From Gallibacterium faecale (lineage in GTDB: Bacteria > Pseudomonadota > Gammaproteobacteria > Enterobacterales > Pasteurellaceae), in NCBI RefSeq assembly GCF_027920745.1, contig NZ_JAQIBB010000055.1, forward strand, positions 1 to 30,627: DNA of 30,627 bases, in the 5' to 3' direction. Positions 14,501 to 22,188 of this stretch are shown here, piece by piece. The notes under the pieces are model-generated. The model was not told the DNA's origin and did not search any database. It worked only from the letters and a program-made list of their open reading frames with translations. A program made the translations under genes and the position numbers. Positions within the stretch are counted from its first letter, which is position 1. Every line of letters begins with the position of its first letter.

Positions 14501-15677
14501 AACGCAACGCCTCCGCTGGTTCAACTTTCGCTGCACGATAAGCAGGATAAAGCGTAGAAACAAAAGATAAAGTTAATGAAAAGAGAATAATCGTTAAAAT
14601 TTGTGGAATATCAATTTCACTTGGTAAAGCAAACCCTTGTGGATTTAGCCAAGCTAATAATGGCGTTAAATATTTTGTCGCTAATATACCAAATACTGCA
14701 CCAAGCAAGGTACTCAATACCCCAATTACCATACCTTGATAGATAAAAATTTGCATAATTTGCTTGCGGGCTAATCCTTGTGTTTGCAAAATCGCAATTT
14801 CACCTTGTTTGTCTAACACCATTAGACTTAAAGAGGTCACAATATTGGCAATGGCGACTAAAATAATTAATCCTACCAATAAAGACATCATATTTTTTTC
14901 CATTCTAACGGATTGAAAAAACTCACCTTTTTGAGCCCGCCAATCGCTGATTTTCCATTCAGTACTAGGAAAATAATCAGGTAACTCTGTAATTAAAAAA
15001 GGATCTTGTAAAAATAGACGTTCACCTTGCACCTGATCTGGCTTAATCCGCAACAATCTGCCAACATCTTGTAAATTAGCAAAAATCTGTTCATCCATAC
15101 TCCATTCAGGATAAATTGCGGCAACAGTGAATAAACGCTGCACAGGAATTCGCCCTAATGGGGTATAAACACTGTTTTCAGGAATTAATAAGCGAACTTT
15201 ATCACTAACTTGTAATTGATTTTGTTGTGCCAATCGACTACCAATAATAAGATTAAATTCATTCGCTGGTAATAAAGTGTCTATTGTTTCAGGTAATGAG
15301 GCTAATAATGGATCATCTTGTTGCTGTTGCACACCAATTAATTGTGCAGCACTTAGCCCATTACTACTTTGCATAATCACTTGAGCCAAATTAATCGGTA
15401 CGGCTTTAGTGATAAAAGAGGGTAATTTAGGCAGTTGTTGCTGTTGTAATGATAGTGTTTGTTGTTGTGGAGAAACAATAGCTTGCGGAATATGAGATAA
15501 AACGTTCTGCTTTTGGTAACTTTCTAACCCATTCATTACTGACAATACAATGATCAATGCCATTACTCCTAGCATAATGCCAATACTTGCCAGGCGGGTC
15601 ACTAAACGACCAAAGCGATCTCCACTTTTAGAACGCCAATAACGTAATGCCACTAGTAGTGGAACATTTACCGACAT
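14493..15677 (-). CDS. lolC: Lipoprotein-releasing ABC transporter permease LolC
   Basis: The second membrane subunit of LolCDE, which recruits LolA. The 394-aa protein is diagnostic of LolC: VALRYWRSKSGDRFGRLVTR, GIMLGVMALIIVLSVMNGLE, LGRIPVQRLF, VRMEKNMMSLLVGLIILVA, MVLDKQGEIAILQTQGL and the C-terminal STLYPAYRAAKVEPAEALRY. The periplasmic domain has glutamine runs (QQQ at about 72, QQQQ at about 77 and about 118), an insertion-like enrichment compared with E. coli. It is the first gene of the lol operon. A terminator hairpin from the upstream gene ends 36 bp before its ATG, so the promoter must lie in that small gap or overlap the hairpin. Confidence 0.94.
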   Translation of the reverse strand: MSVNVPLLVALRYWRSKSGDRFGRLVTRLASIGIMLGVMALIIVLSVMNGLESYQKQNVLSHIPQAIVSPQQQTLSLQQQQLPKLPSFITKAVPINLAQVIMQSSNGLSAAQLIGVQQQQDDPLLASLPETIDTLLPANEFNLIIGSRLAQQNQLQVSDKVRLLIPENSVYTPLGRIPVQRLFTVAAIYPEWSMDEQIFANLQDVGRLLRIKPDQVQGERLFLQDPFLITELPDYFPSTEWKISDWRAQKGEFFQSVRMEKNMMSLLVGLIILVAIANIVTSLSLMVLDKQGEIAILQTQGLARKQIMQIFIYQGMVIGVLSTLLGAVFGILATKYLTPLLAWLNPQGFALPSEIDIPQILTIILFSLTLSFVSTLYPAYRAAKVEPAEALRYE

Positions 15678-15712
15678 AATTTTCCCTTTTATTGTTTACA
15701 ACTTACAGAATA

Positions 15713-15740
15713 AATCCGTCCATTAATAAATGGACGGATT
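15713..15740 (-). terminator. Terminator after the hydroxyacid dehydrogenase gene
   Basis: A perfect 12-bp stem, AATCCGTCCATT (15713-15724) and AATGGACGGATT (15729-15740), has an AATA loop. The tail on the minus strand is only moderately T-rich (TTATTCT). It is 26 bp past the dehydrogenase stop. Confidence 0.8.
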
Positions 15741-15765
15741 CTTCTCTTAATTATTTCTTATAAGC

Positions 15766-16707
15766 TTATTTGCCTGTTGCGACAAACTCTTCAATATTTT
15801 GCGCAACTTTATTTACTAATGTGGTAACTGCTGAATCTGATGCCCAAGCAATATGTGGTGTAATTAATAAATTCGGCATTCGTTTTGCTGCTTCCATTAA
15901 GACATTACCTTTTTCTGGTGGTTCTTGGCGCATTACATCAATCGCTGCACCTGATAATTGCCCAGAAGTTAATGCATCTAGCAAGGCTTGTTCATCAACC
16001 AAAGGCCCACGTCCTGTATTAATTAAAATAGCACCTCGTTTACATAAAGCTAATGTTTCATGATTAATTAAATTTTGGGTTGTTTCCGTTAATGGACAAT
16101 GTAATGTCAAGATATCTGCTTGTGCTAACACGTCTTCAAATTTGGTATAACCCTCACGAATTGTTGCTGCACCTCGATGCTCTGCATACAGAACTTTCAT
16201 TCCTAATAATTCAGCCAAACGCCCTACTTCTTGGCCTAAATTACCACGACCAAAAATCCCCAATACCGAGCCTTTTACATCTTTAATTGGATAGTCAAAA
16301 TAACAGAATTGAGGATTATCAACCCAACGATCAGTAAGTTGATCACGATACCAGCTCATTAAACTATGACGTAATGAATAGATCATTCCTAATACGTGTT
16401 CTGGGACAGTAACTGATGAATAGCCTGTTACATTTTTTACAACAATGCCTAATTCTTTAGCGGCAACTAAATCAACATTGTTGGTTCCTGTTGCTGTAAT
16501 GGCAATTAATTTCAATTTAGGTAGCTGTTGCATAACCTCTCGGCTAAATACAACTTTACTGGTTACTGCAATATCAACATCCTGCATTCTTTCAATCACT
16601 TGAGCAGCAGAGGTATGTTCATATTCAATCCATTCATGTGCAAAGGTAGGACGAGGAATTGGGATGTGTTTTGGAATGGCAGTACTATCTAAAAAGACAA
16701 TTTTCAT
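15766..16707 (-). CDS. D-2-hydroxyacid dehydrogenase (NAD-dependent)
   Basis: A 313-aa cytoplasmic oxidoreductase interconverting 2-oxoacids and D-2-hydroxyacids. The Rossmann motif is GIFGRGNLGQEVG (150-162). The catalytic triad is present: R233 in INTGRGPLVDEQAL, E262 in RQEPPEKGN, and H285 in ITPHIAWAS. The substrate-side segment TATGTNNVDLVAAKELGI and VTGYSSVTVPEHVLGMIYS are typical of the glycerate/hydroxypyruvate reductase branch. Haemophilus has a similar gene near kdsA. The exact substrate (hydroxypyruvate, glyoxylate, other) is not decided by sequence. It is flanked by terminators on both sides, so it is probably transcribed alone from the 16708-16760 region. Confidence 0.87.
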   Translation of the reverse strand: MKIVFLDSTAIPKHIPIPRPTFAHEWIEYEHTSAAQVIERMQDVDIAVTSKVVFSREVMQQLPKLKLIAITATGTNNVDLVAAKELGIVVKNVTGYSSVTVPEHVLGMIYSLRHSLMSWYRDQLTDRWVDNPQFCYFDYPIKDVKGSVLGIFGRGNLGQEVGRLAELLGMKVLYAEHRGAATIREGYTKFEDVLAQADILTLHCPLTETTQNLINHETLALCKRGAILINTGRGPLVDEQALLDALTSGQLSGAAIDVMRQEPPEKGNVLMEAAKRMPNLLITPHIAWASDSAVTTLVNKVAQNIEEFVATGK

Positions 16708-16762
16708 TACAGGCTCCTTACTAAATTTAGTAACAAAAACGTTTTCAAGATAACAATAAAAC

Positions 16763-16825
16763 AGAGGGTTGCAAAGTAGAAATTATTAATTTAGTGACTG
16801 TTGTCCAATTTCTACGCAGCCCTCT
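16763..16825 (-). terminator. Compound hairpin / terminator after kdsA
   Basis: AGAGGGTTGC (16763-16772) pairs with GCAGCCCTCT (16816-16825) with one G-U pair. Inside it GTAGAAATT (16776-16784) pairs perfectly with AATTTCTAC (16807-16815), separated by a 3-nt bulge on one side and a 22-nt loop. On the minus strand it is followed by GTTTTATTGTT, so it can end the prfA-prmC-sirB1-kdsA transcript. Confidence 0.7.
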
Positions 16826-16842
16826 ATTTTTCACTGATTAGC

Positions 16843-17697
16843 CTAATTAGCGGTATCTAATTCAGCAAAACTTTTCACTAAATCATCCACTGCTTTCATT
16901 TGTGCCACAAATGGTTCAAGTTTATCTAGTGGTAACGCTGAAGGACCATCACATTTTGCTTTTTCTGGATTCGGATGCGCTTCTAAGAATAATCCAGCTA
17001 AGCCGATAGCTAACCCTGATCTTGCTAATTCTGTTACTTGTGCACGACGACCACCAGAAGCTGCACCAAATGGGTCACGACATTGTAGTGAATGTGTTAC
17101 GTCAAAAATCACAGGACAACCTTTTGACACTTGTTTCATAATACTGAACCCAAGCATATCAACTACCAAATTGTCATACCCAAAGTTAGTACCACGATCA
17201 CACAAAATCACTTTATCGTTACCACACTCTTCGATCTTTTCAACAATATTTCCCATTTGACCTGGGCTTAAAAATTGAGGTTTTTTCACATTGATAATTG
17301 CCCCAGTACGAGCCATTGCTTCAACAAGATCGGTTTGTCTTGCTAAGAACGCAGGTAATTGAATAATATCAACAACATCTGCTACTGGCTGGCATTGGTA
17401 AGTTTCATGCACATCAGTGATAATTTTTACCCCAAATGTCTTCTTCAATTCCTCAAAAATTTTTAGGCCCTCTTCCATTCCTGGACCACGATAAGAATAA
17501 ATTGAAGATCGATTAGCTTTATCAAAAGAGGCTTTAAATACATAAGGCACTTTGAGTTTATCTGTCACTTTGACATACTGCTCACATACCTGCATCGCCA
17601 TATCTCGGCTTTCTAACACATTCATTCCACCAAAAAGAACAAATGGTTTGTCATTGGCAATGTCGATATTGTCTAATTTAATTAGTTTATTTTGCAT
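16843..17697 (-). CDS. kdsA: 3-deoxy-D-manno-octulosonate 8-phosphate synthase
   Basis: Condenses phosphoenolpyruvate with arabinose 5-phosphate to Kdo-8-phosphate for lipopolysaccharide inner core. At 284 aa it is the same length as E. coli KdsA. Conserved segments: FVLFGGMNVLESRDMAMQVC, VFKASFDKANRSSIYSYRGP, KIITDVHETYQCQPVADVVD, QLPAFLARQTDLVEAMA, KKPQFLSPGQMGNIVEK, CDRGTNFGYDNLVVDM, and ASGGRRAQVTELARSGLAIG. It begins 15 bp after sirB1 and ends the prfA-prmC-sirB1-kdsA cluster, ahead of a large hairpin. It indicates an organism that makes Kdo-containing lipopolysaccharide or lipooligosaccharide. Confidence 0.96.
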   Translation of the reverse strand: MQNKLIKLDNIDIANDKPFVLFGGMNVLESRDMAMQVCEQYVKVTDKLKVPYVFKASFDKANRSSIYSYRGPGMEEGLKIFEELKKTFGVKIITDVHETYQCQPVADVVDIIQLPAFLARQTDLVEAMARTGAIINVKKPQFLSPGQMGNIVEKIEECGNDKVILCDRGTNFGYDNLVVDMLGFSIMKQVSKGCPVIFDVTHSLQCRDPFGAASGGRRAQVTELARSGLAIGLAGLFLEAHPNPEKAKCDGPSALPLDKLEPFVAQMKAVDDLVKSFAELDTAN

Positions 17698-17712
17698 AAT
17701 TTTTCCTTCAAT

Positions 17713-18549
17713 TTATTGGAATGAATACGGTATTGCTTCTAAATCTTGTAATTGCAATCTGACTAATGGTGCAACTGGATCTTCTGGGCATTGATCAACA
17801 AAATACTGTAAATCAGGAACTGCTAAATGGAAACATTCCATATTGCCATAAACCACGCCCCTATCACGTATTTCATAAGGGTCATTCGGATCTTCTGCTA
17901 AATGGTGCTCGATTAGTGCTAATGCTTGTTCATTTTTACCTTCACGAATTAATGCATTCTTTAACACTTGGTAAATTCGATCTTCTAACTCAACCAAGTC
18001 TGCACTACGTACATACTCTTCTGTTAATTGTGTACCAAATCCTAAATAGCCTTCCAACCACGTTTTCATCATTTCGTGAGGCACATATTGTCCATCCCAA
18101 GGATTAATAAATGCCACCTCATCCCCAACATCTGCTCTTAATAACAGTTGTGTTGGAAAATTAATGCCAGTAATCGGTAAGTCATATTGCCCAGCTAAAA
18201 ATAACAGCATAGAACCTAATACGGCTGGTGTTCCCTCTTTTGTCTTCAACACATTTGAAAGCATTAAATTTGAAGAGTAGAAATAGGTTTCCCGATCACA
18301 GAAAAACCCTTTTTCACCATAAAAAAACTGTAATAACAGATGGATCCGCATCTTAGGATCCGTTTCACCATCAAAAAATAATTTCAATTCACGTGTAAGA
18401 TGCCCCATACGTCCATAAATACTCGATTTACTACAAGTAGGATCAATTACTTGATTCAACGATAAAATATATTGAAACAGTTGTTTTTTTTCTTCTACTC
18501 GTAAACTGTACTCTCTTAATTTTTTATCTGCATCTTCTTGCTTGTTCAT
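17713..18549 (-). CDS. sirB1: SirB1 family protein (transglutaminase-like plus TPR)
   Basis: A 278-aa protein of the SirB1/YchA family. The N-terminal half has the family's transglutaminase-like fold segments (IYGRMGHLTRELKLFFDGET, QFFYGEKGFFCDRETYFYSS, GTPAVLGSMLLFLAGQYDLP, FINPWDGQYV). The C-terminal portion (about 215-278) looks like TPR helices (ENEQALALIEHHLAEDPNDP and DRGVVYGNMECFHLAVPDLQ). The precise function is unknown; despite the name, its link to the SirA/BarA system is weak. I choose ATG 18549 (MNKQEDADKKLREYSLRVEE) because it lies 8 bp after the prmC stop; an open extension to 18606 would overlap prmC by 50 bp. sirB2, which separates prmC and sirB1 in E. coli, is absent. Confidence 0.85.
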   Translation of the reverse strand: MNKQEDADKKLREYSLRVEEKKQLFQYILSLNQVIDPTCSKSSIYGRMGHLTRELKLFFDGETDPKMRIHLLLQFFYGEKGFFCDRETYFYSSNLMLSNVLKTKEGTPAVLGSMLLFLAGQYDLPITGINFPTQLLLRADVGDEVAFINPWDGQYVPHEMMKTWLEGYLGFGTQLTEEYVRSADLVELEDRIYQVLKNALIREGKNEQALALIEHHLAEDPNDPYEIRDRGVVYGNMECFHLAVPDLQYFVDQCPEDPVAPLVRLQLQDLEAIPYSFQ

Positions 18550-18556
18550 TTTGTTA

Positions 18557-19441
18557 TTATCCACTCCATTTCGCAAAAGTGACTCTTGGGTTACCGCCAT
18601 AATCATTTATTGTTTGTATCTGTTGCCAATTATAGCGTTTGAACAATGTTTGCACGGCTTCTTCCTGCTGCCAACCATGTTCAAGTAATAACCACCCTTG
18701 TTTACGAATAAAACGTCTGCCTTGATCGATAATATGTTCAATATCCGCCAAACCATTATTCTCAGCAACTAAGGCTGAACGCGGTTCAAAACGTACATCA
18801 CCTTGTTGCAGATGAGGATCATCCGCAGCAATATAAGGCGGGTTACTCACAATTATCTGAAATTGTTGTGTTGAAAGCGCAGAAAACCAATCACTTTCTA
18901 GAAACTCAACTTGTGTTAATTGATTCCGTATTGCATTCTGCTTTGCCAAGGTAACAGATTCTGCAATCCGATCTACACCAATAATTTGATAATTTTTTTG
19001 TTGTTGCTGCAACTCATAAGCTAACGCTAAAGCAATTGCACCAGTACCTGTGCCTAAATCTAATATTCTCAACGTTTCGTTTGAATCAAACTGATTAGCA
19101 ATCAACGATAATGCTGTTTCAACTAAACACTCTGTATCTGGACGCGGAATTAAGGTTTTATCCGATACAGCTAAGTCTAGTGTCCAAAAACCTCTCTCTC
19201 CCACAATATATGCAATCGGTTCCCCTTGTAAACGTCTTGTCATATATTCTGTTAATCGCTGTTGTTGTTGTAGAGATAATGGAGTTTCCGCAAAGGCCAT
19301 CAATTGTGCTGACGATTTTTGTGTTACAAATTGCAATAAAGCTTGTGCATCAACTTTTGCTTCAGCAATACTCTGCTTTACGCTTAGCTGCTGCACAGCT
19401 TGTTGTAACCAAGTTTGATAACTTAGCACCGAATTATTCAT
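18557..19441 (-). CDS. prmC: Peptide chain release factor N5-glutamine methyltransferase
   Basis: Methylates the glutamine of the GGQ motif in release factors 1 and 2 using SAM, raising termination efficiency. The 294-aa protein has an N-terminal helical RF-binding domain (to about residue 75), GFWTLDLAVSDKTLIPRPDT, SAM motif LDLGTGTGAIALALA (127-141) and the substrate-glutamine pocket NPPY (200-203). The end PRVTFAKW is also typical. Its ATG lies 8 bp inside prfA, so it is coupled to the gene of its own substrate. Glutamine runs occur at 58-61 and 145-148. Confidence 0.94.
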   Translation of the reverse strand: MNNSVLSYQTWLQQAVQQLSVKQSIAEAKVDAQALLQFVTQKSSAQLMAFAETPLSLQQQQRLTEYMTRRLQGEPIAYIVGERGFWTLDLAVSDKTLIPRPDTECLVETALSLIANQFDSNETLRILDLGTGTGAIALALAYELQQQQKNYQIIGVDRIAESVTLAKQNAIRNQLTQVEFLESDWFSALSTQQFQIIVSNPPYIAADDPHLQQGDVRFEPRSALVAENNGLADIEHIIDQGRRFIRKQGWLLLEHGWQQEEAVQTLFKRYNWQQIQTINDYGGNPRVTFAKWSG

Positions 19442-20516
19442 TTTCTGATAATGCAGCCAGTTGCTCTGCTTGATATTCCGTAATAATTGGTTGAATTAAA
19501 TCTTCAATTTTTCCATTCATCACTTCATCTAAACGATAAAGAGTCAAATTAATACGGTGATCTGTCACCCGTCCTTGTGGATAGTTATAAGTACGGATTT
19601 TATCTGAACGATCACCTGAACCTAATAAACTACGGCGAGTATCAGCCTGTTCTGCAGCTTTCCGTTCTTCTTCTGCTTGTACTAATCGAGAGGCTAATAC
19701 TGACATCGCTTTCGCTTTATTTTTATGTTGTGAACGTTCATCTTGGCACTCTACCACGATCCCTGTTGGAATATGTGTGATACGTACTGCAGAATCAGTC
19801 GTATTAACGTGCTGACCACCAGCACCAGAGGAACGATAGGTATCAATCCGTAAATCAGCAGGATTAATTTCTGGTAATGCAGACTCCGGCAATTCAGGCA
19901 TCACTGCAACTGTACACGCTGAAGTATGGATACGCCCTTGTGATTCTGTTTTTGGTACACGTTGTACTCGGTGACCGCCAGATTCAAATTTTAGCTGTCC
20001 ATAAACATTTTCACCGCTAATTTTAACGATTATTTCTTTATATCCACCTTGTTCACTTTCATTCGCACTTAACACTTCTGTACGCCAGCGTTTACTTTCT
20101 GCATAGCGGCTATACATTCTGAATAAATCGCCAGCAAAAATCCCAGCTTCATCACCACCTGTTCCAGCACGAATTTCTAAATAACAGTTATATTCATCAT
20201 TTGGATCTTTTGGTAATAACAAAATTTGTAACTGTTGCTCACTCTCCTCAATTCCCGTAGTACAGGCTGCAATTTCTTCTTCAGCCATCTCTTTCATACT
20301 TGGGTCATCAAGTAAAATTTTCGCCTCTTCTAAATCGTTATTAAGCTGTTTCCAACGTGAAAAACATTTCACCACATCTTCTAATTGCGCATACTCTTTT
20401 GAGTAAGCTCGAAATTTTTCTTGGTCACTAATCACTGAAGGATCACCAAGCAAGGCTTGTAATTCTTCATAACGCTCATCTAAGGTTTCTAATTTACTAA
20501 TAATTGAGGCTTTCAT
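19434..20516 (-). CDS. prfA: Peptide chain release factor 1
   Basis: Terminates translation at UAA and UAG. From the ATG at 20516 the protein is 360 aa. GGQ lies at 233-235 (SSGAGGQHVNTTDSA), the same number as E. coli Q235, the residue methylated by PrmC. The stop-codon-reading PxT motif is P188-K189-T190 in RVPKTESQGRIHTSA. Other conserved stretches are EIRAGTGGDEAGIFAGDLFR and NYPQGRVTDHRINLTLYRLD. Two consecutive ATG codons occur (20519, 20516). AAAGGTG (20527-20521) is 4 nt from the second and only 1 nt from the first, so I choose 20516, which also matches E. coli. It is the first gene of the prfA-prmC-sirB1-kdsA cluster. Confidence 0.96.
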   Translation of the reverse strand: MKASIISKLETLDERYEELQALLGDPSVISDQEKFRAYSKEYAQLEDVVKCFSRWKQLNNDLEEAKILLDDPSMKEMAEEEIAACTTGIEESEQQLQILLLPKDPNDEYNCYLEIRAGTGGDEAGIFAGDLFRMYSRYAESKRWRTEVLSANESEQGGYKEIIVKISGENVYGQLKFESGGHRVQRVPKTESQGRIHTSACTVAVMPELPESALPEINPADLRIDTYRSSGAGGQHVNTTDSAVRITHIPTGIVVECQDERSQHKNKAKAMSVLASRLVQAEEERKAAEQADTRRSLLGSGDRSDKIRTYNYPQGRVTDHRINLTLYRLDEVMNGKIEDLIQPIITEYQAEQLAALSENE

Positions 20517-20889
20517 CATTCACCTTTGTTGTTATTGTCAATATTACGCTTAAAGTCAAAAATCCGCTTATTCTAACGAATAATCGGAAAGATGAAAAAG
20601 AAAATATCGATAAATTTGTGATTGTCCGATATTCATTAATCAATTTCCGCAATGGAAAATATCTTCACTTATTGGAAAAATTTCTGATGTCATTTTTCAC
20701 TTATGTTATGTCGTATCTAACCTATTTATTCAGAAGCTATTTTTTAAATTTGTGACTTAGATCTCACGTAGGTGTGCAAAAAACAAGCCATTGAGCCAAA
20801 TAAAATCATAAACTGTAAAAAATAGATTACATTGTAAACCTTTCTTCTATACAATCTGCGCCGTCATTCACAATCAGCGAGATTTTATT
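20517..20889. other. Divergent intergenic region between prfA and tyrP
   Basis: A 373-bp AT-rich region. The right end has the TyrR box and a tyrP promoter (20814-20855). The left end should hold the prfA promoter, though no -35/-10 pair stands out. The central 200 bp contain an open frame on the plus strand (20504-20755) that lacks an SD and recognisable similarity. No tRNA or strong terminator hairpin is visible. Confidence 0.5.
20814..20855 (+). promoter_or_regulatory. TyrR box and promoter region of tyrP
   Basis: TGTAAAAAATAGATTACA (20814-20831) matches the TyrR box TGTAAA-N6-TTTACA at 11 of 12 defined positions. A second half-site TGTAAA (20833-20838) follows directly, with a poor partner, resembling the strong-plus-weak box pair of E. 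coli tyrP. TACAAT (20850-20855; 5/6) is a candidate -10, which would make the box overlap the -35. TyrR control is inferred. Confidence 0.65.
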
Positions 20890-22098
20890 ATGAAAAATAA
20901 AACGTTAGGGAGTTCCTTAATTGTTGCAGGAACGACCATTGGCGCCGGAATGTTGGCAATGCCACTAACTTCTGCAGAAATGGGATTTATTACCACATTA
21001 ATTTTGCTCTTTTTATTATGGGCATTACTCTCTTATAGTGCTTTACTTTTTGTTGAAGTCTATCAAAAGGCAGACCGCAAAGATGCAGGGATTGCAACAT
21101 TAGCAGAACAACATTTTGGTATGGTCGGTCGTATTTTAGCTACCCTCTCTTTAGTCATTTTTATGTACGCCATTTTAACCGTGTACTCTTTAGGCGGTGG
21201 TGATTTATTTTCCCCATTCTTAACCTTTGCCGGTGAACACGCAAATACCGTAGCAATTATTACTTTCGTAGTTGTATTTGCCATTATCGTAACGATTGGC
21301 ACTGGTGCAGTTGATGGCTTCACTCGTTTACTCTTTATTGCTAAATTAATTGCCTTTGCAACTGTACTTTTTCTAATGTTGCCTAAAGTTACCTTAGAAA
21401 ATTTAGGTGCAATGCCTCTCCACCATTTTTTAATTATTTCAGCCAGCCCCGTCTTTTTTACTTCCTTTGGCTTCCATGTTGTTATTCCAAGTATTAATAA
21501 CTATTTAGATGGTGATATTCGCCGCCTACGTATTGCAATTATTGGTGGTACAGCCATTCCTTTAGTCGCTTATATTTTATGGCAAATGGCGACACACGGC
21601 GTATTTGAACAAGTTCAATTTATACAAATTATTCGTAACGATCCGACTTTAAATGGATTAGTCCAAGCGACATATCATGCTACTGGTAGTAATACTATTA
21701 GTTGGATTGTACGTACTTTCTCTGCTCTTGCCCTAATTACTTCTTTCTTAGGTGTATCTCTTGCTTTAGTAGATTGTCTAGATGATTTATTAAAACGAGT
21801 TAATATTAATGCATCTCGAATTAGTATTAGTTTGCTAACTTTCGTACCAACCTTATTAATTGCTCTCTTTTACCGTGATTTCCTTGCAGTTCTTACTTAT
21901 GCAGGACAAATGTTCACTTTCTATGGGTTAGTCCTACCAGTGGGAATGGCTTGGATGTTACGTAGAAAGTATCCTGATTTACCTTATCGAGTTATCGGTG
22001 GTAACTTTGGTTTATTCATTGCATTGATATTAGGTTTACTGATTATGAATGTTCCATTCTTAATTAGTGCAGGTTACTTACCACCAGTTGTTGGTTAA
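20890..22098 (+). CDS. tyrP: Aromatic amino acid permease (tyrosine-specific, TyrP-like)
   Basis: A proton-driven inner-membrane amino acid importer of the ArAAP/HAAAP family; 402 aa with about 11 membrane helices. MKNKTLGSSLIVAGTTIGAG followed by MLAMPLTSAEMGF is almost identical to the start of TyrP. TSFGFHVVIPSINNYLDGDI and RRLRIAIIGGTAIPLVAYILW match the central substrate-site region, and ALITSFLGVSLALVDCLDDL follows. It most resembles TyrP rather than Mtr or TnaB, and the TyrR box upstream agrees with a tyrosine carrier. The start ATG 20890 has only a weak SD (GCGAG). A terminator follows, convergent with recN. Confidence 0.9.
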   Translation: MKNKTLGSSLIVAGTTIGAGMLAMPLTSAEMGFITTLILLFLLWALLSYSALLFVEVYQKADRKDAGIATLAEQHFGMVGRILATLSLVIFMYAILTVYSLGGGDLFSPFLTFAGEHANTVAIITFVVVFAIIVTIGTGAVDGFTRLLFIAKLIAFATVLFLMLPKVTLENLGAMPLHHFLIISASPVFFTSFGFHVVIPSINNYLDGDIRRLRIAIIGGTAIPLVAYILWQMATHGVFEQVQFIQIIRNDPTLNGLVQATYHATGSNTISWIVRTFSALALITSFLGVSLALVDCLDDLLKRVNINASRISISLLTFVPTLLIALFYRDFLAVLTYAGQMFTFYGLVLPVGMAWMLRRKYPDLPYRVIGGNFGLFIALILGLLIMNVPFLISAGYLPPVVG

Positions 22099-22146
22099 AT
22101 ACCAATTTGTCATCAATGTTAAGCTAAGATGACAGTTACCTAGATT

Positions 22147-22183
22147 AAAGCCATCTTATTTTTTCCAAAATAAAATGGCTTTT
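22147..22183. terminator. Terminator between convergent tyrP and recN
   Basis: AAAGCCAT (22147-22154) pairs with ATGGCTTT (22175-22182), and inside, TTATTTT (22156-22162) pairs with AAAATAA (22167-22173) across one C/A mismatch. This makes a 16-position stem with a TTCC loop. It ends 6 bp from the recN stop, so it probably serves both genes. Confidence 0.75.
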
Positions 22184-22188
22184 CTGCA

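Noticed and set aside
14501..14563. N-terminal extension of lolD
   Set aside because: It lies inside lolC, includes the GGAGG SD, and has no counterpart in LolD proteins.
18550..18606. N-terminal extension of sirB1 overlapping prmC
   Set aside because: It overlaps prmC coding by 50 bp; the internal ATG 18549 starts just after the prmC stop.
20504..20755. 83-codon open frame between prfA and tyrP
   Set aside because: Its start lies inside prfA on the opposite strand, it has no SD, no family resemblance and low-complexity AT-driven composition.
20753..20769. TGTGA...TCAC near 20753 as a CRP site for tyrP
   Set aside because: The half-sites are separated by 8 rather than 6 bases, which does not fit CRP.
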